Source: Lachnospiraceae bacterium UBA1753 (GTDB taxonomy: Bacteria; Bacillota; Clostridia; Lachnospirales; Lachnospiraceae). Taken from it: a DNA stretch of 16,776 nucleotides. Position 1 is the stretch's first letter, and every line of letters starts with the position of its first letter. The notes beneath the pieces were generated by a model. The model was not told where the DNA came from. It made no database searches and saw only the letters and a program-made list of their open reading frames with translations. Shown here piece after piece: positions 1 through 4,504 of the stretch. The position numbers and the translations under genes are program-made. The stretch is taken from NCBI GenBank assembly GCA_002317595.1, contig DCHL01000071.1:9858-26633 (forward strand), read 5' to 3'.

Positions 1-364
1 CCATCATATCAGGTGTAGCAACAACAACGTCGAAATCAAGCCATCCCTCGTTCTGAATCTTGGGGATGAGCTCATCTCCGCCAACATAATCTGCTCCAGC
101 TGCCTCAGCCTCTGTAAGCTTGTCTCCCTTAGCGAACACCAAAACCTTCACGGTCTTACCAGTTCCATTAGGAAGTACAACTGCACCACGTACCTGCTGC
201 TCTGCATGACGGCCATCACAACCTGTTCTGATGTGGAGCTCTACTGTCTCATCAAACTTTGATACAGCAAGCTTCTTAACAAGGCTGATTGCCTCTTCGG
301 GCTCGTACTGTGTGCTACGGGTTCTGAGCTTTGCAGCTTCTAAATATTTCTTACCACGCTTCAT
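1..364 (-). CDS. rplA: 50S ribosomal protein L1 (N-terminal part, cut by window edge)
   Basis: L1 forms the mobile L1 stalk of the large ribosomal subunit beside the E site, and in many bacteria represses its own operon by binding the mRNA. The visible 121 residues begin MKRGKKYLEAAKLR and carry the typical L1 start: a basic N-terminus, then EEAISLVKKLAVSKFDETVELHIRTG, then the RGAVVLPNGTGKTVKVLVFAKG core and a GADYVGGDELIPKIQ segment. The C-terminal half lies beyond base 1. The ATG at 362-364 is preceded by AAGGAGGAG at normal spacing and sits 14 bases after the rplK stop, so the two genes are translationally close. The gene is the last visible member of the rpmG-secE-nusG-rplK-rplA cluster; rplJ and rplL would usually follow. 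Identification is secure. Confidence 0.96.
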   Translation of the reverse strand, partial: MKRGKKYLEAAKLRTRSTQYEPEEAISLVKKLAVSKFDETVELHIRTGCDGRHAEQQVRGAVVLPNGTGKTVKVLVFAKGDKLTEAEAAGADYVGGDELIPKIQNEGWLDFDVVVATPDMM

Positions 365-378
365 TTATAGTCTCCTCC

Positions 379-804
379 TTATTCCTCAACTGTAACGCCC
401 ATAGAACGTGCAGTTCCGGCGATCATGCTCATAGCTGCTTCAAGGGATGCTGCGTTAAGGTCAGGCATCTTTGTCTCAGCGATTTCCTTAAGCTTATCCT
501 TAGAGAGCTTAGCAACCTTTGTCTTGTTAGGAACACCTGAACCAGACTTGATGCCACATGCCTTCTTGATAAGAACAGCTGCAGGGGGAGTCTTTGTGAT
601 GAATGTGAAACTTCTGTCAGCGTAAACTGTGATAACTACAGGGATGATTACATCACCCTTGTCTGCAGTCTTTGCGTTGAACTGCTTGGTGAACTCAACG
701 ATGTTAACACCATGCTGTCCAAGTGCAGGTCCAACCGGGGGAGCGGGTGTTGCTTTTCCGGCAGGAATCTGTAACTTAATGTATCCTTCTACTTTTTTTG
801 CCAT
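379..804 (-). CDS. rplK: 50S ribosomal protein L11
   Basis: L11 binds the GTPase-associated region of 23S rRNA at the base of the L7/L12 stalk and is needed for factor-dependent GTP hydrolysis and for RelA sensing in species that have it. The 141-residue product is the usual length. It starts MAKKVEGYIKLQIPAGKA, followed by the hallmark APPVGPALGQHGVNIVEF segment, whose prolines and glycines make the flexible N-terminal domain. The C-terminal RNA-binding part includes SGVPNKTKVAKLSKDKLKEIAE and ends GTARSMGVTVEE. The reading frame stays open 66 bases further upstream, but the ATG at 802-804 with GGAGGTG just before it and the conserved MAKK start decide the start. An L1-type operator lies in the leader upstream (839-870). 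Confidence 0.98.
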   Translation of the reverse strand: MAKKVEGYIKLQIPAGKATPAPPVGPALGQHGVNIVEFTKQFNAKTADKGDVIIPVVITVYADRSFTFITKTPPAAVLIKKACGIKSGSGVPNKTKVAKLSKDKLKEIAETKMPDLNAASLEAAMSMIAGTARSMGVTVEE

Positions 805-838
805 TTCGGCACCTCCTATTATTTCGCTTATAGCGATT

Positions 839-870
839 GTGGTTTTAGGCGGAGCAGGAACTCCTCCCAC
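839..870 (-). promoter_or_regulatory. probable ribosomal protein L1 mRNA operator in rplK leader
   Basis: The 80-base gap between nusG and rplK holds a 32-base transcript segment that begins GUGGGAGGAG and ends UAAAACCAC. The outer GUGG and CCAC pair. Inside, GGAG pairs with CUCC around a UUCCUG loop, with a further G-C pair beyond an A-G mismatch, and the 3' side leaves the unpaired run UAAAA. A short hairpin, a GGGAGG strand and an asymmetric loop opposite it match the L1 site in 23S rRNA and the known L1 operators ahead of rplK. By family knowledge, free L1 would bind here and lower translation of rplK-rplA. The structure is folded by eye, so the match is good but unproven. Confidence 0.6.
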
Positions 871-884
871 GTTAAAAAATATAA

Positions 885-1418
885 CTAGTTCATCTTAGAG
901 ATTTCGCTGAAGCTGATCTCAACAGGCGTCTCACGGCCGAACAGCTCTACGTTAATAGTAGCTGTCTGCTTTCCGAGATCCATACGATGAACAACGCCAA
1001 CTGTATCCTTCCAAACTCCAGCAACAACTGCAACAGTGTCGCCTTCCTTGAAGTTTACAGTAATAGCTGCTTCTTCCTTGATTCCCATTGACTTCATCTC
1101 GTCCTCTGAAAGGGGAACGGGCTTGCTTCCGGGACCAACGAATCCAGTTACTCCACGAGTATTGCGAACCACATACCAGGTCTCATCATTCATGACCATG
1201 TTGAGGAACACATAACCGGGGAACATCTTTCTCTGGACGTTCTTTTTCTGGCCGTTTTTAATCTCGACCAGTTCCTGAATCGGAACTCTTACCTCAAGGA
1301 TCTGCTCCTCAAGATGTCTGTTCTCGATAGTCTTATCTATGTTGGCCTTAACCTTATTCTCGTATCCAGAATAGGTATGCACAACATACCAGCGTGCTTC
1401 ATTAGCAGTATCTGCCAT
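885..1418 (-). CDS. nusG: transcription termination/antitermination factor NusG
   Basis: NusG binds RNA polymerase across the cleft, modulates pausing and links transcription to ribosomes or Rho. The 177-residue product has the usual length and both domains. The NGN domain is at about residues 9-110, with RWYVVHTYSGYENKVKANI, the KNGQKKNVQRKMFPGYVFLNM core, and the WYVVRNTRGVTGFVG strand. The C-terminal KOW domain is at about 122-175, with FKEGDTVAVVAGVWKDTVGVV and a final FGRETPVEISFSEI strand. The ATG at 1416-1418 is preceded by AGGTGA. The gene begins 18 bases after the secE stop, as in the usual secE-nusG pair. It is followed by an 80-base gap that holds the L1 operator. Nothing is missing or unusual. 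Confidence 0.98.
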   Translation of the reverse strand: MADTANEARWYVVHTYSGYENKVKANIDKTIENRHLEEQILEVRVPIQELVEIKNGQKKNVQRKMFPGYVFLNMVMNDETWYVVRNTRGVTGFVGPGSKPVPLSEDEMKSMGIKEEAAITVNFKEGDTVAVVAGVWKDTVGVVHRMDLGKQTATINVELFGRETPVEISFSEISKMN

Positions 1419-1436
1419 AATGTCACCTATCCTTAC

Positions 1437-1649
1437 TTATTTAACAAGAAAATTAATGCCATACTGAAGAACCATGTCAATCAGTGAGATAATAATTCCA
1501 AGGGCAATCGAAATAGAGACAACAGCGATTGTCTGCTTTGTCAGATCATCCTTAGAGGGCCATATTATCTTTCTGAACTCAGCCTTAAGACCCTTGGTAA
1601 AAGGTGTCTTCTTCTCCTCTTTTGAAGGAGTTGCCTTTGTATCTGCCAT
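1437..1649 (-). CDS. secE: preprotein translocase subunit SecE
   Basis: SecE clamps the two halves of the SecY channel in the cytoplasmic membrane. The 70-residue product is the short Gram-positive form: a charged cytoplasmic head (residues 1-30), then the conserved amphipathic segment ending FRKIIWPSKDDLTKQT, then one membrane span at about 41-63 (IAVVSISIALGIIISLIDMVL). The ATG at 1647-1649 starts only two bases after the rpmG stop. Its ribosome binding site, GGAG, lies within the last codons of rpmG, so the two are probably translated in a coupled way. Position between rpmG and nusG supports the call as much as the sequence does. Confidence 0.97.
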   Translation of the reverse strand: MADTKATPSKEEKKTPFTKGLKAEFRKIIWPSKDDLTKQTIAVVSISIALGIIISLIDMVLQYGINFLVK

Positions 1650-1651
1650 AA

Positions 1652-1801
1652 TTACTTTGTCTCCTTGTGAAGAGTATGTGTTCTACAGAACTTGCAGTAC
1701 TTCTTTGTCTCCATACGATCGGGATGAACCTTCTTATCCTTTGTAGTATCATAATTTCTGTTCTTGCACTCTGTACATGCAAGTGTGATTCTTGTACGCA
1801 T
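1652..1801 (-). CDS. rpmG: 50S ribosomal protein L33, zinc-binding form
   Basis: L33 is a small protein of the 50S subunit near the E site. This 49-residue reading frame begins MRTRITLACTECKNRNY and ends CKFCRTHTLHKETK. It holds both CxxC pairs (CTEC at about residues 9-12 and CKFC at about 36-39) that bind zinc in the C+ form of L33. Many Bacillota also keep a zinc-free copy for zinc starvation, but only this form is seen here. The ATG at 1799-1801 is preceded by GGAGGTAG at good spacing. It is the first gene of the rpmG-secE-nusG group; no tRNA-Trp gene is present upstream, although that is a common arrangement in other Gram-positives. The gene is too short for many ORF cut-offs. Confidence 0.97.
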   Translation of the reverse strand: MRTRITLACTECKNRNYDTTKDKKVHPDRMETKKYCKFCRTHTLHKETK

Positions 1802-1837
1802 ATCTCTACCTCCGCGCAAAATTTACAAATTTTCAGA

Positions 1838-1865
1838 CACGAAAAAAAGGCCCTTGGCCTTCGTG
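1838..1865 (-). terminator. terminator-like hairpin with U run at the start of the rpmG transcript
   Basis: On the minus strand AAGGCC and GGCCTT pair around an AAG loop, and the downstream arm runs straight into a stretch of seven T. An outer CACGAA/TTCGTG pair can enclose the whole element. A G-C-rich stem plus U run is the form of an intrinsic terminator, and only the minus-strand direction has the T run. Its place is odd: it lies between the predicted promoter (1873-1902) and rpmG, at or within a few bases of the expected transcript start. It could stop read-through from upstream, attenuate the operon, or protect the 5' end. The sequence does not decide among these. Confidence 0.5.
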
Positions 1866-1872
1866 CTAGGTT

Positions 1873-1902
1873 AATATAGCACAGGGAACCCCTGCGCGTC
1901 AA
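1873..1902 (-). promoter_or_regulatory. sigma-A promoter of the rpmG-secE-nusG cluster
   Basis: Reading the minus strand, TTGACG (1897-1902) and TATATT (1873-1878) are separated by 18 bases, with a TG one base before the -10 box (an extended -10). The match to a housekeeping promoter is strong, and the predicted start falls near base 1866, giving a leader of about 65 bases before rpmG. The neighbouring stretch up to the FliD-like stop at 2037 holds no gene that I can see. Confidence 0.75.
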
Positions 1903-2006
1903 CACAAAATTATTAAAAAACGCCCGTATTTCAAGCTTTTCAAGCCTTTCAGGCCGTTGCCTTATAGTTTACTTATTGGATACCCTCGGAAATGCAAGCA
2001 TTTAAC

Positions 2007-2032
2007 CACACATCCCCATATGGGGATGTGTG
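2007..2032. repeat. 26-bp perfect palindrome after the fliD-like gene
   Basis: A 13-base arm (CACACATCCCCAT) is followed directly by its exact reverse complement, centred on the CATATG between 2017 and 2022. It begins four bases beyond the stop codon of the FliD-like gene. As RNA it can form a strong GC-containing hairpin, which would fit a terminator or 3' end-protecting structure. However, neither side has a clear U run: the minus strand continues GTTAAATG. It may instead be a site for a dimeric DNA-binding protein. Confidence 0.55.
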
Positions 2033-2036
2033 ACGG

Positions 2037-3356
2037 TTAGCAATATCCATTAAACATCATGCCGCTGTAAATCGAGGTTACATACGGGTTGGCAAAGCTC
2101 TTGCCAGGGTTCTTGTATGCTACGATAGTCTTCTGAACATAATTCATGGGGTTCAGTGATATCTGTCCGGACTTCCTCATCATTGCAGAAGTGAAATCCT
2201 TTATTGTCTTCTGATGAACTCCGTCATTGTCGCTCTCAAGAGCTTCGCTCAGCAGCTTATCATCCACATCAATCCTGCCATCCTCATCAAACGCAAGACC
2301 CATGCTCTCCAGACTGCTTCTATATGCCATGTTGGTACGCTCAATATCAGAAACAAGCGTCTCCGTTCTCACGTTGGTTCCCGAATATGCGCGTGCCTTA
2401 TCAATAAATCCATTGTAGCTGTCTACCAGCTGATGGATGTTGTCTGCCATCGACTCTGTATCGGGCTTCAGTCCGATTGTAACTGCATCGCCTTCCTCAG
2501 TGAGACCGCGAAGGCTGAGCTCAAACTTCTTATCTACAGTAAAGGTATTCGAGAAGGCTGTCCTCGCCGTTCCGTTGAGGGTAAACTCTGCATTGCTCGC
2601 AGGTCTTGCAATCTCGCCAAGACCAAGATACTCAACTGCACCGCTTGTCTTACTTGTCCTGTCATCCGATACGTCAAAGATGGAATCCCTGCCGTCTCCG
2701 ATTCCAGTTGCAGCACTCTCAAGTCTGAGTGCACTGTTGCCCTCACCATCCTCAGTAACAGATGCCTGAATTCCAATGCTGGACCTGTTAATCAGTGCCT
2801 CAAGCTTATTCTGTAGATCTATGTTGGTATCGTTCTGTCCAATGTTAAACTGGAACTCGTAGTCAGTGTCATTGACATGTACGTCAAATGAATATGTATC
2901 AGCGGAAAGACCAACTGTATCATCACTCTTCAGGAATCCACCAAGGTTCACCTGCGTCGTAGCCAGATGCTCAACGCTGATATCAAACTGCATATCAGGA
3001 TCTGCAAGAGTCGGATCGCCGATAAACTTTGCAGCGACAACGCCGTCATCTGTAGAGGATGCAACCTTCTGAGAAAGAGCATCGCCAGATCCCTGCGCAG
3101 CAAGAGAACTGATGGTGCTGGAGAATTCTCTTGCATTCTCCTTCATGCCAACAGCAAATTCCTTGGTCTCCCTGCTCGAATCAATAATGTAGAGAGGGGA
3201 TTCTTTATTCTGTTTTACAATGGAATTATAGACGCTACGAAGCTCACTTTTCTTATGCGTATCAAAGCGCGAAGTGTTATTGGTATTCGGCGCATACGTA
3301 GTCAAAAAGTAATTATAGACTGTATTTAGAGCAGCCTGGTTATTAACCAATGCCAT
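2037..3356 (-). CDS. atypical FliD-like flagellar hook-associated (cap) protein
   Basis: FliD caps the growing flagellar filament and helps flagellin subunits fold. This 439-residue protein shows the middle and C-terminal FliD features. About residues 122-140 carry FDISVEHLATTQVNLGG, like the FliD_N strand with its conserved LAxxQ. About 155-215 carry TYSFDVHVN...FQFNIG and LRLESAATG. About 253-320 carry ASNAEFTLNG, SNTFTV, LSLRGLTEEGDAVTI and IHQLVDSYNGFIDKA, typical of FliD_C. The classic FliD start (I-S-G-L-x-S-G-x-D) is absent; instead there is a polar 100-residue head. The end (NPYVTSIYSGMMFNGYC) also differs from the usual coiled coil. The ATG at 3354-3356 has GGAGGGG before it; an in-frame ATG 18 bases upstream overlaps that site and is unlikely. 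The gene has its own likely promoter. No other flagellar gene is in view, so the exact role is inferred. Confidence 0.75.
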   Translation of the reverse strand: MALVNNQAALNTVYNYFLTTYAPNTNNTSRFDTHKKSELRSVYNSIVKQNKESPLYIIDSSRETKEFAVGMKENAREFSSTISSLAAQGSGDALSQKVASSTDDGVVAAKFIGDPTLADPDMQFDISVEHLATTQVNLGGFLKSDDTVGLSADTYSFDVHVNDTDYEFQFNIGQNDTNIDLQNKLEALINRSSIGIQASVTEDGEGNSALRLESAATGIGDGRDSIFDVSDDRTSKTSGAVEYLGLGEIARPASNAEFTLNGTARTAFSNTFTVDKKFELSLRGLTEEGDAVTIGLKPDTESMADNIHQLVDSYNGFIDKARAYSGTNVRTETLVSDIERTNMAYRSSLESMGLAFDEDGRIDVDDKLLSEALESDNDGVHQKTIKDFTSAMMRKSGQISLNPMNYVQKTIVAYKNPGKSFANPYVTSIYSGMMFNGYC

Positions 3357-3412
3357 TGTGTCCCCTCCTTTCATCCTTGAATTCGGGCGTAAAAATCCAT
3401 TTACACAGAGTT

Positions 3413-3441
3413 ATCGTAGCACACAGGCTGTCAAGATTCAA
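3413..3441 (-). promoter_or_regulatory. candidate promoter of the fliD-like gene
   Basis: On the minus strand TTGAAT (3436-3441) and TACGAT (3413-3418) are 17 bases apart, with TG one base ahead of the -10 box, giving a fair sigma-A promoter about 50 bases upstream of the start codon. The -10 region also contains CGATAA, the core of the flagellar sigma-28 (SigD/FliA) -10 box GCCGATAA, although the TAAA -35 box of that class is not clear. Two exact TTGACA hexamers lie at 3429-3434 and 3450-3455, 21 bases apart. The rest of the 225-base gap to the upstream gene has nothing else I can name. Confidence 0.45.
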
Positions 3442-3581
3442 TATGAAAATGTCAAAAACCTATACCAAACATGGAATATTTTGATATAAAGGGGTATTTG
3501 ATGATAAGATACATGCTATTATTCTGAATTAACCGTTGTCAGAGGCGTCCATATTCAATGGAAAAAGTATAACCGCATGGT

Positions 3582-4415
3582 CTAATCCTCCACAAACTTA
3601 AGAAGCCACTCCTCACGGTAAAGAGTATCAATCGATTCTCCAAAGCACTTCTCACAGGATTTTTTCGTGGCGGCATCCTGGCAAAGTACTCTGACGCAGT
3701 CAATACCGGGATTCTTTTCAAGCCATGTCTTTACAATTGCGACAAGCATAATAACCATAATGCGTCCCTTATTTTTATCCATAGGTACAATTGACTCAAG
3801 GACCATAATTTCGTTGCCGTCATTGACAACAGATGTCATGGCACCTATCACCTCTGTGCCTTTGAGAACAACACATATTTCCATATCCTCCTCGGCAAAT
3901 ATTCCCATTTTTGCCAGCTGATGTAAAAGTTCTTCCTTATTTTCAGCCTGATTTACCGAAACTACAGATGATGACAAAGAAGGATTTGCCGAAATCTTAC
4001 TGTACACCTCACTGCCATTAATACTCTCAATAAGATATGTCAAATAGCTCCTGGTTGTTATTGGATTGAAATTCTGTCTTTCCAGATATAATCGCTTATC
4101 CTTTATGGTTGTTTCGTCACCCAAAAGGCTTGCGTATATTTTGTCATAGCCCTTTTCAAAAAGCGACTTGTACACCTCCTCGAGCAGTTCTTCCCCCAGG
4201 TTGTTACCGCGATATTTGGGATGAACGTAAAGGTATGACAGACACGCCACACGTCTTACAGCAGCAAGATCAAACAGGGCAAAGCCCATAACTGCATCCC
4301 CATCCTTCACTACATAGCAGCGATATGGAAATCCATTCTCCCACGCGTCTGATATTGGCGAAGGCAGATATTCCTCAAAATCAGAACTGTAATTTAAGCA
4401 TTCAGTAATATTCAT
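3582..4415 (-). CDS. GNAT-family acetyltransferase with a second, degenerate GNAT-like half
   Basis: The 277-residue product looks like a tandem GNAT protein. GNAT enzymes move an acetyl group from acetyl-CoA to an amine. In the first half, residues about 34-50 form the strand pair YVVKDGDAVMGFALFDL. Residues about 57-83 hold motif A (LSYLYVHPKYRGNNLGEELLEEVYK), the pyrophosphate-binding loop, with N in place of one usual glycine. The second half (about 178-260) repeats the fold more loosely (ICVVLKGTEVIGAMTSVV...IMVLESIVPMDKNKGRIMVIMLVAIV) but lacks a clear acetyl-CoA loop. The frame stays open 69 bases upstream, but the ATG at 4413-4415 has GGGAG ten bases before it, while the farther start has no such site. 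The substrate cannot be told from sequence. It lies 89 bases after the 871-residue gene and may be cotranscribed with it. Confidence 0.75.
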   Translation of the reverse strand: MNITECLNYSSDFEEYLPSPISDAWENGFPYRCYVVKDGDAVMGFALFDLAAVRRVACLSYLYVHPKYRGNNLGEELLEEVYKSLFEKGYDKIYASLLGDETTIKDKRLYLERQNFNPITTRSYLTYLIESINGSEVYSKISANPSLSSSVVSVNQAENKEELLHQLAKMGIFAEEDMEICVVLKGTEVIGAMTSVVNDGNEIMVLESIVPMDKNKGRIMVIMLVAIVKTWLEKNPGIDCVRVLCQDAATKKSCEKCFGESIDTLYREEWLLKFVED

Positions 4416-4453
4416 ATATTCCATTCTCCCATATTTCCTGATTATCAGCATAA

Positions 4454-4480
4454 TTGCACTGAAAGCAAGTCTCAGTGCAA
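4454..4480. other. intergenic hairpin between the 871-residue gene and the acetyltransferase gene
   Basis: TTGCACTGA (4454-4462) and TCAGTGCAA (4472-4480) form a perfect 9-bp stem with a 9-base loop. It sits 24 bases after the stop of the upstream gene in the reading direction. Neither strand has a U run after the stem, so it is a poor intrinsic terminator. It could be a processing or decay-blocking structure within a shared mRNA. Confidence 0.4.
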
Positions 4481-4504
4481 CCATGATTCTATGAAAGCAA
4501 CTTT

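Noticed and set aside
1585..1905. Minus-strand open frame of 106 codons overlapping rpmG and secE
   Set aside because: It overlaps two conserved genes in another frame and runs through the predicted promoter and hairpin.
1802..2036. tRNA gene (tRNA-Trp often precedes rpmG-secE-nusG)
   Set aside because: No cloverleaf, T-arm GTTCRA-type motif or CCA end could be found in the gap on either strand.
2214..2816. Plus-strand open frame of 200 codons opposite the FliD-like gene
   Set aside because: It is antisense to a gene with clear domain matches and a strong ribosome binding site, and its own translation has no recognisable pattern.
3539..3721. Minus-strand 60-codon frame overlapping the acetyltransferase 3' end
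   Set aside because: It has no ribosome binding site or family pattern and mostly lies inside the acetyltransferase gene in another frame.
4416..4484. Upstream in-frame extension of the acetyltransferase to an ATG at 4482-4484
   Set aside because: There is no ribosome binding site before that ATG, the extension crosses the 9-bp stem hairpin, and the internal ATG at 4413-4415 has GGGAG at workable spacing.
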